From Planctomycetota bacterium (GTDB taxonomy: Bacteria > Planctomycetota > PUPC01 > DSUN01), in contig VGYW01000008.1 of the NCBI GenBank assembly GCA_016872875.1, positions 1 to 45,226 of the forward strand: DNA of 45,226 nucleotides. Reading direction: 5' to 3'. The position numbers were made by a program, and so were the translations under genes. The notes under the pieces are model-generated. The model saw nothing but the letters and a program-made list of their open reading frames with translations. It searched no databases and was not told the DNA's origin. Shown here in pieces: positions 23,711 through 31,360 of this stretch (the stretch's first letter is position 1; every line of letters starts with the position of its first letter).

Positions 23711-25372
23711 CTAGACAGGGAACGGTGGCCGGTCGGCGATCCAGGGCAGCGAGTCGTCCTTGCTTGCGCCCTGGATACAGGCCGTGCGTGCCTGGTTGAT
23801 GCCATAGACCAGGACCTGTGGGGTCTGGTCCAGCCCCAGCATCATCGCGAGATCGTGGTCCATTGGGAACGTCTGCGGGGGCAGGGCGGGGTGGGCGCCG
23901 TGGTTCGCCCCTGGGGCGGCGAACAGGTCTTCTGCGTGGAAGTGCGGCAGCGGGATGTTCCGGTCGCCGATGAAGTACATGCCCGAGATGAGGGCCGTGT
24001 TGTAGTTGCCGCCCTGCGTGGTCTGGGACGGCTCGGAGTGGTCGTGCACGGGGAAGCACAGGGGCGACTGGCGCACCCTCAGGGGCACGGGCGTCACGCC
24101 GTCCACCGAGGAGAGCGCCGTGCCAGCGTCGGGGATGAAGATGTCGAGTTCCTGCTCCGGCGGCCACGCGGTGGTGCCGGCCAGGCTGATCAGGGCGGGA
24201 TCGGGCGCGCCGCCGCGGCCGATGCCGCGCGTGTTCGGCACGTCCGGGCACCGCATGAAGGGAACCAGGATGTCGTAGCGGGAGGACGGGGCTCCCGGCG
24301 GGTTGAGGGTGAACGTGTCCACCCAGATGACCCCGGGCCTAGCCAGCGTCGCGTTGTCGGCCCCCACGCCCACCGGCGCGCCCTGCACCACGCCGTCCAC
24401 CGAGATCACGTAGAAGTGGTTGGCGTGCAGGTGCATCGAGTGGGTCATGAGGCCGGCGTTGAGGATGCGGATAACGAGGGGCTCGCCCACGCGGGCCATG
24501 GGGGTGATGACGGGGTTGTCGTGGGAGAAGTGGCCCGGCTGGCCGTTGGGGGTGAAGAACTGCGGGATGTCGCTAGCCAGGTTGATGTCGTGGCTGTTGG
24601 GGGCGAAGGCGTCCCGGGTGAAGCGCTCCACGATCTCGGCGGGCGGCATGATGACGCCTTGCCCCAGGCTGCCGACGTCGCGGAAGAGGGCCGCGGAGGC
24701 CTGGTGGCAGATCCAGACGTACTGGCGGAAGGGGGGCGTCATGGTCGCCGGGTCGCCCTCCTCCCAGGCCAGGCCGGGCCAGTGGGCCGCGGTGCCGAGC
24801 TCGTTGAAGAGCTGCTGCACTTGCGGCGTGGGGGCGGCGTAGGGCGTCCACTTGTTCGCCCCCACGGGCGCGGCGGGCATGACGATGAAGGCGCCGTGGA
24901 GGCCCATGACGCGGTTGACCGGCGCGTTGAGGTTGTCGTGGTAGAGGAACGAGCCGGTCGTCGTGGCCGTGAACTGGCCGACGAAGACGTTGTTCGGCGC
25001 GTCCTGGACCGGTGGGATCTCCCCTGTGTCGAGCATGCCGGGGATGACCATCGCGTGCGGCTCGTCGAGGTCGTTGATGACCGTGATGTCAATCGTCTCG
25101 CCCTGGGTGACGAAGATGGTGGGGCCGGGCACCTCGGCGGGGAAGCGGTCCTCCTTGAACACCCAGAAGTAGCACCTCGCGCTGTTCTCGCGGTTGTGGG
25201 TCCCCATCTCCTTGATGGCGTCGGTGATATGGAAGGTCAGGGGCGAGGCGGCCGCGGCGGCCGCGTAGGCGCGGTTGCCCAGAATCCCCGCCACGTCGGT
25301 GCCGACGACGATGGCCGCCACCCCGCCCCCGAACCTCAGGAAGTCTCGCCGACTCAGTTCTCGACCTCTCAT
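23711..25372 (-). CDS. Multicopper-oxidase-like protein B, Tat-exported, type-1 Cys lost
   Basis: A 553-aa protein with a twin-arginine leader (LSRRDFLRFGGG, residues 7-17). Cupredoxin domain 1 has PGPTIFVTQGETIDITVIND, but HWHG has become HAMVIPG (from His106) and the copper-Cys loop reads FLYHDNLNAPV with Asp146. A later domain keeps LMTHSMHLHANHF (His311, His314, His316, His319), the third classical copper motif. The last domain has CFPVHDHSEPS (His443, Asp444, His445), with Asp in place of the type-1 Cys. On its own it cannot form a standard type-1 centre; it complements protein A, whose gene follows after 44 bp. Length matches ordinary three-domain oxidases. Confidence 0.84.
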   Translation of the reverse strand: MRGRELSRRDFLRFGGGVAAIVVGTDVAGILGNRAYAAAAAASPLTFHITDAIKEMGTHNRENSARCYFWVFKEDRFPAEVPGPTIFVTQGETIDITVINDLDEPHAMVIPGMLDTGEIPPVQDAPNNVFVGQFTATTTGSFLYHDNLNAPVNRVMGLHGAFIVMPAAPVGANKWTPYAAPTPQVQQLFNELGTAAHWPGLAWEEGDPATMTPPFRQYVWICHQASAALFRDVGSLGQGVIMPPAEIVERFTRDAFAPNSHDINLASDIPQFFTPNGQPGHFSHDNPVITPMARVGEPLVIRILNAGLMTHSMHLHANHFYVISVDGVVQGAPVGVGADNATLARPGVIWVDTFTLNPPGAPSSRYDILVPFMRCPDVPNTRGIGRGGAPDPALISLAGTTAWPPEQELDIFIPDAGTALSSVDGVTPVPLRVRQSPLCFPVHDHSEPSQTTQGGNYNTALISGMYFIGDRNIPLPHFHAEDLFAAPGANHGAHPALPPQTFPMDHDLAMMLGLDQTPQVLVYGINQARTACIQGASKDDSLPWIADRPPFPV

Positions 25373-25860
25373 GGTGCGCTCCTCTCTGTTGTTTGCTGCC
25401 CGTGGGGCCGGAGGGCCGCCGGGTCGTCAGCCGCCCGGCGCCATCCGGTCAGGTGCATCGCACGCTGCTCGGCCGAACCCACGGCCAGCCGGGCCCCTCC
25501 CACGGGCCGGCCATCTCCTGCATACCTGCCTCCTTCCTCAGTCGCGTCGCGTGGCCGGCCGCGCGCTCATCGAGGTTCCGTTGGCCCCTGTCGCGGGCTG
25601 TCAGGCCCGGCTTGGTTCTCAGGCTCTCCTCACTCTCACGCCTTTCTCATAATCGCCCGGCGCGCGCAAATCGTCAATCGGCGCAACCCCCGCAATCCGT
25701 GTCGGGCAAAATGCTGAATGCGCTATCGGAGTTGTCCCCGACAAGGAGTGTGGCCCCCAGGCCTGGCAGCCACCGATCCTCCTCCGTGCAACCCCCTCTC
25801 CCAAAGTGAGAGGGGAACGCGGGAAGCAACCGGGTGCCAGGATTGAGGGCCATGCACCCC
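25373..25860. other. Non-coding stretch upstream of the oxidase operon
   Basis: 488 bp without a convincing gene. A weak minus-strand promoter is possible: TTGACG (25677-25672), 17-bp spacer, GATTAT (25654-25649), about 275 bp from the oxidase ATG. At 25738-25766 the text CGACAAGGAGTGTGGCCCCC is a diverged direct copy of the start of the following inverted-repeat element. At about 25792-25816 CCCCTCTCCC and its complement form a small hairpin. Confidence 0.5.
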
Positions 25861-26156
25861 GACAAGCTGAGTATGGCCCCCAGCTCTGGTGACGCTCTTC
25901 GGCTCCGAGGCTCCGAACGGAGCGTACTATAGCAGCCCAGGGCGAAGCCCTGGGACAGGCGGGCGGCCAGATTCAGCCCTGTAAGGGCGTACTAGCCGCC
26001 GTGGGCAGGATGTGCCGTCCGTACCACATAGTACGCCCTCTCAGGGCTGACCTACCCATCGCCCCTTTCCCAGGGCTTCGCCCTGGGCTGCTATAGTGCG
26101 CCCCTATCGGGGCTCCGGAGTAGTTCACCAGAGCTGGGGGCCATACTCCGACAAGC
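25861..26156. repeat. About 300-bp nested inverted repeat
   Basis: Two arms of about 125 bp read the same inwards. Each contains GAGTATGGCCCCCAGCTCTG, then a GGAGC-rich spacer, then CTATAGCAGCCCAGGGCGAA with its own hairpin (CCCAGGGCGAAGCCCTGGG), then TCAGCCCTG..AGGGCGTACTA. The arms differ by scattered substitutions and small gaps. The element lies between the minus-strand oxidase operon and the plus-strand two-component system; its right end touches the regulator promoter. It encodes no protein. It resembles REP/MITE-type elements, but I see no target-site duplication with certainty. Confidence 0.75.
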
Positions 26157-26184
26157 TTGCCATGTGGCGCAGGATGTGTACAAT
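26157..26184 (+). promoter_or_regulatory. Promoter of the two-component system
   Basis: TTGCCA (26157-26162), 16-bp spacer, TACAAT (26179-26184): five of six matches in each hexamer. It is 48 bp before the response-regulator ATG and directly adjoins the inverted repeat. Confidence 0.6.
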
Positions 26185-26231
26185 GGCCCATGCCGGCCAG
26201 GCGGGTCGCCCGCGAGATGGAGGAGCCAGCG

Positions 26232-26906
26232 ATGCGGGTTCTGGTCATCGAGGACTACGCGCCGCTGCGCAAGGCCGTGAGCCAGTTCCTCGGCGAGGCC
26301 GGCTTCGCCGTGGACGGCGCGGCCGACGGCGGGGAGGGCCTCGCCCGCGCGCTGGCGAGCGACTACGACGTGGTGGTGCTCGACCTGATGCTGCCCGGGC
26401 TTGACGGCTGGTCGGTGCTCCGCCAGTTGCGCGGGGCGGGCAAGAAGGCCCACGTCCTCATCCTCACCGCGAAGGCGGCGCTGGAGGACCGCGTGGAGGG
26501 CCTCAACCTGGGGGCCGACGACTACCTGGTGAAGCCGTTCGCCCTCGAGGAGCTGCTCGCACGGGTCCGCGCGCTCGTCCGCCGAAAGTACGAGGCGAAG
26601 GACCCCGTGATCCGGGTGGCCGACCTGGAGGTTGACACGCTGGCGCGGACGGCCCGCCGCGCCGGCGAGCGAGTCGAGCTCACGCCGCGCGAGTACGCGC
26701 TCCTCGAGTTTCTCGCCCTGCGCGCCGGCACGCTGGTCCCGCGAACCGACATCTGGGAGCACCTCTACGGCCTGGAGGCGGCGGCGCCGAGCAACGTGGT
26801 GGACGTCTACGTGGGCTACCTGCGCCGCAAGCTGGAGCGGCCCGGCCTGCCGCCCCTCATCCACACGCGGCGCGGGATGGGCTTCGTCCTGGGAGCCCAG
26901 CCGTGA
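26232..26906 (+). CDS. OmpR/PhoB-family response regulator
   Basis: A 224-aa transcription factor. The start is the ATG of MRVLVIEDYAPLRKAV, with AGGAG upstream; earlier in-frame codons would overlap the promoter. The receiver domain (1-115) has the acidic pair Glu7/Asp8, phospho-acceptor Asp51 in VVVLDLMLPGLDGW, Thr in LILTAKA and Lys in DYLVKPFALEE. The C-terminal winged helix has ELTPREYALLEFLALRAG and NVVDVYVGYLRRKLE. It overlaps the kinase start (GTGA). It resembles CusR/CopR-like and QseB-like regulators, and the neighbouring copper-type oxidases make a metal stimulus plausible. Confidence 0.93.
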   Translation: MRVLVIEDYAPLRKAVSQFLGEAGFAVDGAADGGEGLARALASDYDVVVLDLMLPGLDGWSVLRQLRGAGKKAHVLILTAKAALEDRVEGLNLGADDYLVKPFALEELLARVRALVRRKYEAKDPVIRVADLEVDTLARTARRAGERVELTPREYALLEFLALRAGTLVPRTDIWEHLYGLEAAAPSNVVDVYVGYLRRKLERPGLPPLIHTRRGMGFVLGAQP

Positions 26907-28366
26907 GCGTCTCCCTGCGCGTCCGCCTCATGGCCGGCACCGCGCTCGCCGTCGGCCTCGTCATCGCCGCAACGGGCGCTTTTCTTTACACCCTCGCACG
27001 GGCTTACCTGCGGGCCGGATTCGACGCCGAGCTCAAGGAGGACGTGCGCGCGCTCGCCGCCCTCGTCGAGCTCCAGGAGAGGGGCATCGTGGCCGAGCTC
27101 GACGCGCAAACCATGCCCCAGTTGCGCCCCGGCGGCCACTCGGAGTTCGTTCAGGTCTGGGCCGCCGGCCGCACGGTCATCTACCGCTCGCCTTCCCTGG
27201 GCATCAGCGACCTGCCGCGCGTCACAGGCCCTCTGGACACCCCGACCGTTCGGTCGGGCCGGCTGCCCGACGGGCGGCGCGGCCGCCTCGTCGGCATCAC
27301 TTTCCTCCCCCGGGCGGACCACCCGGAGCGCTGGAAGGCGCCGCTGCCCCAGGAGCGCGAGGAGGCCACCCTCGTCCTCGGCCGCGAGACTGGCGAGATA
27401 GGAGCGGCGCTGGCGCGGCTCCGCGCCCTCGTCGTCGCCATCGCGGCCGGCGCCATCATCGCCTCGGCCGCTCTCCTCGCCCTCGTGGTCCGCCGGGGCC
27501 TGAGGCCCGTCAACGGCCTCGCAGCCGAGATCGCAGGGGTCGGCGAGGACCGCCTCCCCGCCCGAATCGAGCAGGGCGGAGTCCCGGCCGAGCTCATGCC
27601 CGTCGTCGGCCGGCTCAACGACCTCCTCGCGCGCCTCGGCGCCGCCTTCGAGCGCGAGAGGGCCTTCTCCGCCGCCGTGGCCCACGAACTGCGGACCCCG
27701 CTCGCCGGCCTGCGCGCGACCCTCGAGGTCGCGCTCTCCAAGGAGAGGGACCCCGCCGCCTACCGCGCCGCCCTGGCTGACTGCCTGGGCATCTGCTCGC
27801 CCATGGAGACCATGGTCAACAACCTCCTGGCCCTGGCCCGCGCCGACGCGGGCCAGCTCCAGCTCCTCAGCGAGCCGGTCGGCCTCGACGAACTCCTGCG
27901 CGAGTGCTGGCGGCACTTCGCCGCTCGGGCCGAAGAGCGCCGCCTCCGCGTCGAGTGGGACGTTGACCCCGCCGCGGCCATCGAGACCGACCGCTGCTGC
28001 CTGAGGCTCATCCTCCAGAACCTCCTCGACAACGCGGTGACCTACGCCGACCCCGGCGGCCTCGTGCAGGTCCAGGCCAGCCTCGGCGGCAACGTGGCGG
28101 TATTGACGGTAGCCAACACAGGCAGCCGCCTCGCCCCCGAGCAGGCCGGCCACGTCTTCGAGCGCTTCTGGCGCGGCGAAGCGGCACGCAGCGACACCGG
28201 GACCCATTGCGGCCTCGGCCTGTCGCTCTGCGAGAAGCTCGCCCAGGCCCTTGGCGGCTCCATCGCCGTCGAGTCCGCCCCAGGCGGCCTCTTCACCGCG
28301 CGGCTGCGCCTCCGAGGAGCCGAGTGGACCCCTGATGCGCCCTGTGGCCGCAACCAAAGGGGATGA
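26903..28366 (+). CDS. Membrane sensor histidine kinase (HAMP-HisKA-HATPase)
   Basis: A 487-aa kinase starting with GTG that overlaps the regulator stop. TM1 covers about residues 8-30, a periplasmic loop about 31-175, and TM2 about 176-198. A HAMP linker follows (GLRPVNGLAAEIAGVGEDRL). The H-box AFSAAVAHELRTPLAGLRA has phospho-His261. The N-box is LILQNLLDNAVTYA, and the G2 box is THCGLGLSLCEKL. The short periplasmic loop has few His or Cys residues, so direct metal sensing is not obvious. This architecture is that of CusS/QseC-like kinases. The 3' end runs into a tetranucleotide repeat that provides the stop codon. Confidence 0.92.
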   Translation: MSVSLRVRLMAGTALAVGLVIAATGAFLYTLARAYLRAGFDAELKEDVRALAALVELQERGIVAELDAQTMPQLRPGGHSEFVQVWAAGRTVIYRSPSLGISDLPRVTGPLDTPTVRSGRLPDGRRGRLVGITFLPRADHPERWKAPLPQEREEATLVLGRETGEIGAALARLRALVVAIAAGAIIASAALLALVVRRGLRPVNGLAAEIAGVGEDRLPARIEQGGVPAELMPVVGRLNDLLARLGAAFERERAFSAAVAHELRTPLAGLRATLEVALSKERDPAAYRAALADCLGICSPMETMVNNLLALARADAGQLQLLSEPVGLDELLRECWRHFAARAEERRLRVEWDVDPAAAIETDRCCLRLILQNLLDNAVTYADPGGLVQVQASLGGNVAVLTVANTGSRLAPEQAGHVFERFWRGEAARSDTGTHCGLGLSLCEKLAQALGGSIAVESAPGGLFTARLRLRGAEWTPDAPCGRNQRG

Positions 28367-28463
28367 TTGGATGCATGGATGAATGGATGATTGTCTGACA
28401 CTCTCCCACCCATCCACCCATCCACCCATCCACCCATCCATTCATCCATTCATCCATTCATCC
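28361..28463. repeat. 4-bp ATGG/ATCC word repeat forming a hairpin
   Basis: The left side (28361-28392) is made of GGAT, GATT, GGATGCATGGATGAATGGAT-type words. The right side (28411-28463) is a run of CCATCCAC units followed by CCATTCAT units. The two are complementary and can pair over about 30 bp. It includes the kinase stop codon and may act as a transcription barrier or terminator. Confidence 0.75.
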
Positions 28464-28591
28464 TTGCCAGCAGGCCGAGGTTCGCAGCAAAGAGGAGCGG
28501 TTTGGAGTCCTCAACAGGGTAGGCCCTTGCACTTTCGCCCCGGTGCAGGAGAGCATATCACAATCCAAGTCGGGGCGGAAAGGAGTGCCCA

Positions 28592-29077
28592 ATGAGGGCG
28601 TGTGTCGTTGTCGGGCTTGCGCTCGCCGTTGCATCCCTGGCTATCGCCGGCGAGGAGCCGAAGCAGAGGCCCAACTTCGGGGCCGGAACCTTCGTGTCCG
28701 CCGAGGTCGCCGGCGAGGTGGTGAAGTGGACGGTTGACCTCGGCGGCGACGCGGGCAAGAAGACCCTCGAGATGAGCGCGGACGTGAAGGTCCAGTACCT
28801 CGAGAAGGAGGGTGTGAAACAGGCGCAGGGCATCGCGCCGGTGGCCGGCCGCGACTTCCGCGAGATGGAAGGCGCCATCGTCGCCAAGGGCAAGTTCGCC
28901 TCCGCCAAGCTCGATGGCGAGAAGGTCACCGTTTCGATCAAAACCGAAGGCGACAAGACCCTTGACATCGTCCTCCCTGCCAAGGTGGGCGTCGTCTACC
29001 GCGAGCAGGAGGGGAAGCTGACCCTCTTCCGCATCGGCATCCCGCGCCCGCCCAGGGCGCCTAAGGCCGAGAAGTAG
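28592..29077 (+). CDS. Exported protein of unknown function
   Basis: A 161-aa protein; the ATG follows AAAGGAG at 6 bp. It begins with a signal peptide (MRACVVVGLALAVASLAIAG). The mature part looks like a small beta-rich domain with alternating Lys/Val strands (FVSAEVAGEVVKWTVDLGGD, LEMSADVKVQYLEKEG, EKVTVSIKTEGDKTLDIVLP) and ends in a Pro/Arg/Lys tail. I do not recognise a family. It stands alone after the two-component operon and is followed by a strong hairpin, so it forms a single-gene unit that may belong to the same regulon. Confidence 0.65.
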   Translation: MRACVVVGLALAVASLAIAGEEPKQRPNFGAGTFVSAEVAGEVVKWTVDLGGDAGKKTLEMSADVKVQYLEKEGVKQAQGIAPVAGRDFREMEGAIVAKGKFASAKLDGEKVTVSIKTEGDKTLDIVLPAKVGVVYREQEGKLTLFRIGIPRPPRAPKAEK

Positions 29078-29108
29078 CCTCTCCCGAACACTCGTTTCTG
29101 AACGGCAC

Positions 29109-29137
29109 GTGGCCGCAAGCGTCCCGCTTGCGGCCAC
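29109..29137 (+). terminator. Hairpin after the exported protein gene
   Basis: Perfect 13-bp arms (GTGGCCGCAAGCG and its complement) with a TCC loop, 32 bp after the stop codon. It is followed by ATTGCTTTCC rather than a clean T-run, so termination may be partial or Rho-assisted. Confidence 0.6.
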
Positions 29138-29169
29138 ATTGCTTTCCCGGCCAGCCTATCGTGAGCCGG

Positions 29170-29337
29170 GCAGCAAGCAGCAAATCACAAGCTCCAAGCG
29201 CCAAACAAACTCCAATCCCCAATGATCCAAACGAACACGACGCGGCGGTCAGCCCGCGCGTCTTGCCTCGGCCTTTTACCTTTGGGACTTGGACGTTGTT
29301 TGGGCTTTGGTGCTTGGTTCTTGGGATTTTGAGATTT
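29170..29337. repeat. CCAAGCGCCAAAC-type word repeat with inverted partner
   Basis: Left part (29170-29235): CAAATCACAAGCTCCAAGC, CCAAACAAACTCCAATCCCC. Right part (29274-29337): GGGACTTGGACGTTGTTTGG, GCTTTGGTGCTTGGTTCTTG. The words on the right are the approximate complement of those on the left, about 10-12 bp apart, so the whole can form a loose hairpin. It fills the gap between the exported-protein terminator and the broken oxidoreductase gene; nothing else is seen there. Confidence 0.6.
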
Positions 29338-29360
29338 CCCGCCCGCCTCCGGCGGGCGGG
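29338..29360. terminator. GC hairpin at the end of the broken oxidoreductase gene
   Basis: CCCGCCCGCC, loop TCC, GGCGGGCGGG: a perfect 10-bp stem directly after the minus-strand stop codon at 29361. There is no T-run on either side. Confidence 0.45.
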
Positions 29361-30003
29361 CTAGCCTTCGCGGAACTCGCGCTTCTCGGGGTCGTAGACC
29401 TGCCGGCGGCCGGTGTCGAGCGCCCGCATCGCCATGATCACCGCCACGGCGTGCTGGTAGCCCGCCTCGAGCGAGGCGTTGGGCGCCTTGCGGCTCCGAA
29501 GGCACTGGAGCCAGTCCAGGAAATGATCGGGCCGCTCGACGGGGGCGACGGCCGTCTCCTTGTCCAACTGTCCCTTCTTCACCGCCCCCTCGCCCGAGAC
29601 CAGCGGCTTGTTCCAGTCCACCATGTTCATCGCGCCATGCTCGCCGAACATGCGGAAGGTGTTGCCCCCGCCGTTCCCGAAGTTCGTCGAGCATCCCCAC
29701 CACGTCGCGGTACGAGACGAACTGCTTCGGCTCGCGGCCGTACCACTCCTTCGCCAGTGCCGCCGCCCGTTCCCGTGCCGGCCGCCACGGGTCGGCCACG
29801 GCCACGAACTCTACGTTTTGCTCCTTATCATGTTTGTGTACCCCGGCCATGTGAGCCCCCACCCCCCGGCTCCCGCACCCGATCACCCCAATAGCGATTC
29901 TGTCATTCACCCCGAGCACGCGCCCCCACCCCGCCGCGCCCAGCGCCGCCCCCATTGCCCCCGCCGTTCCCAGAAACTGCCTGCGAGACGAACGCTGCTT
30001 CAT
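29361..30003 (-). pseudogene. Gfo/Idh/MocA oxidoreductase with internal deletion and frame change
   Basis: The N-terminal part (ATG at 30003) is intact: twin-Arg leader KQRSSRRQFLG, then IAIGVIGCGSRGVGAHMAGV, VEFVAVADPW and FVSYRDVVGMLDE. Near 29680-29695 the reading frame changes. The C-terminal part continues in another frame as NFGNGGGNTFRMFGEHGAMN, VERPDHFLDWLQCLRSRK and PNASLEAGYQHAVAVIMAMR, typical of the family's last 100 residues. About half of a normal protein of roughly 430 aa, including the EKP motif and active-site region, is missing. A large deletion that joined the two ends out of frame explains this. The rest of the family's Tat pattern matches the intact gene at 38823-40187. 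Confidence 0.8.
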
Positions 30004-30130
30004 TACCAGTCCTCCTGCAACGCTCTGAGGGAACCACACAGCGGGTGAGCAGCCTCGGTCGCTGGCGCGGGCTCCACGATGGCAAGCCGACCCGACGCAG
30101 TCAACGAGCCGCTGCGGGATGAATTCACTT

Positions 30131-31096
30131 TCACAGTTTCATCTCATGGAAGGGAACGAAAGCCCTTCCTTCCTGCGCCGCCTTGACGATCTTGAAGCGC
30201 AAGCCGTCAGCCAGGGCAACGCGCCCTTCGAGGACAAGTGTCAGATCCTGACCATCCATGAGTATTATGTTGGCGCCGCCGCCATCGAACTTGCGCGCTA
30301 CTTCGTCACGGAAGCCCTGGATTGACATGAACAACCCCCTCGTGCTCTCAAGTTTGTCGTTCACCTTGCCCTGGAACGCAAGCAGCTCTGCTTCGGTCGG
30401 CATGTCCTTTCGCCACTTCGCCTCAACCAGATAGTCAAATCCGTCCAGTCGGAAGTGCCCATCAATCTGTTGCGTCGGGGTCCGGTAGGGTTTCCTGTAC
30501 TCGATCTCGAATAGTGCGAACAGTTCATTCAGCAGATCCTCCAGGCTATAGCCTGCAGCTTGCCTATCGGGATCTGCCACCCCTGCGAGGAACTGCACTC
30601 TCGCAGCGCTGAGTTTGGCCGCCCTTTCCCGCAGCACACGGGCACTCTCTTCGGCACGCCTCGTTCTACTCTTGGTGTCCTCCTTCTGCTTCTTCACAAT
30701 GATGTCCTTGCTGAGGGCCAGTTCCTTGAGGGCACGCAGTGCGCCCAAGGCAGCATCCCTGTCCGGGACACCACTATCAGGAACATCCCTCAGATTGCAC
30801 AGGGCTGTGAGAAGCCGCCTTTGGGCAAGCGCACCGTCTTCCGTCTCAGCAAGTTCACTGAGCAACTTGCGCGCCCATGTGAACTTGTACTCGTCGCGGT
30901 ACTTCCTCACAAGGGCCTTGTCGACACCCGCCGAGAGTAGGAACGCCTCCATCTGATCCTTGTAATAGAAACTTCGACCGAAGCACTGTATCATGGCTTC
31001 GACGATTTCATACGGCAGGCCACGCACACGCTGCCTCCGGTCCGAGTGAGTGAGTTCCGGGCCGACCCCACCGATTCGTCCAGGCCACCTGCCCAT
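30131..31096 (-). CDS. PD-(D/E)XK restriction-endonuclease-like (Mrr-type) protein
   Basis: A 321-aa protein without export signal. Residues about 25-110 are helical (FGRSFYYKDQMEAFLLSAGV, ARKLLSELAETEDGALAQRR); 130-170 form a likely coiled coil rich in Lys, Arg and Glu. The C-terminal nuclease domain has QIDGHFRLDGFDYLVEAKW, the D..(E)xK core with Glu225 and Lys227, followed by TRGLFMSIQGF, as in Mrr-family enzymes. No methylase is adjacent. The start is ATG at 31096, but internal GTG codons at 31066 and 31027 are possible because the first 23 residues are unlike the rest. It sits directly after a 58-aa antitoxin-like gene in an island of toxin-antitoxin genes, so defence or stress is plausible. 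Confidence 0.78.
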   Translation of the reverse strand: MGRWPGRIGGVGPELTHSDRRQRVRGLPYEIVEAMIQCFGRSFYYKDQMEAFLLSAGVDKALVRKYRDEYKFTWARKLLSELAETEDGALAQRRLLTALCNLRDVPDSGVPDRDAALGALRALKELALSKDIIVKKQKEDTKSRTRRAEESARVLRERAAKLSAARVQFLAGVADPDRQAAGYSLEDLLNELFALFEIEYRKPYRTPTQQIDGHFRLDGFDYLVEAKWRKDMPTEAELLAFQGKVNDKLESTRGLFMSIQGFRDEVARKFDGGGANIILMDGQDLTLVLEGRVALADGLRFKIVKAAQEGRAFVPFHEMKL

Positions 31097-31273
31097 TTAT
31101 TGCCGGCCGGTTCGCGCCTTCGGCGGCACGAGCTTCTCGGGGTGCTTCGCCTGTTCGCGGCGAAGGTGGGCGACCCAGCCGCTCAGGCCGCCGTGCTCGC
31201 GGACGAGGCGGCGGCGCCTCTCCCGCACCTCGTCAATCAAGGGATCGGGACAGGGTTCTTGTGTCTGTTTCAT
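31097..31273 (-). CDS. Small antitoxin-like protein upstream of the nuclease
   Basis: A 58-aa protein that reads KQTQEPCPDPLIDEVRERRR, then REHGGLSGWVAHLRREQAKH and a basic tail. The pattern DPxxDEVRxxR..xxxH/G is common in small stand-alone proteins found next to toxin genes in many environmental bacteria. The start is ATG at 31273; a GTG eight codons earlier is possible. Its stop codon touches the nuclease start (31096), so the two are co-transcribed. It may be the nuclease's partner or an unrelated antitoxin fragment. Confidence 0.6.
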   Translation of the reverse strand: MKQTQEPCPDPLIDEVRERRRRLVREHGGLSGWVAHLRREQAKHPEKLVPPKARTGRQ

Positions 31274-31303
31274 GGGCCTACCCCCGCTAATCCTCACGCA
31301 AGC

Positions 31304-31332
31304 AGTCTACGCCGTCGGCATGGGCTTGTCAA
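31304..31332 (-). promoter_or_regulatory. Promoter of the antitoxin-like/nuclease pair
   Basis: Minus strand TTGACA (31332-31327), 17-bp spacer, TAGACT (31309-31304). A near copy of this promoter fragment, including flanking TCCTCACGCA, occurs at 33816-33844. Confidence 0.6.
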
Positions 31333-31360
31333 CACCAAAGGGCCACTCCCTGCCAAGCCG

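Noticed and set aside
21315..25717. Very long open frames opposite the two oxidase genes
   Set aside because: They are antisense to strongly recognisable copper proteins, are rich in Gly/Val/Asp/Arg/His without domains, and follow from high GC at third positions. The same applies opposite 35850-37817, 3657-4712, 9229-11271 and 26903-28366.
25861..26156. Replication origin or phage attachment site
   Set aside because: No DnaA-box cluster, integrase, tRNA or direct-repeat pair is seen; the structure is an inverted repeat made of modules.
29185..30039. Intact 284-aa oxidoreductase
   Set aside because: After about residue 110 the frame turns into Arg/Gly-rich text and runs into an intergenic repeat, while the real C-terminus lies in another frame.
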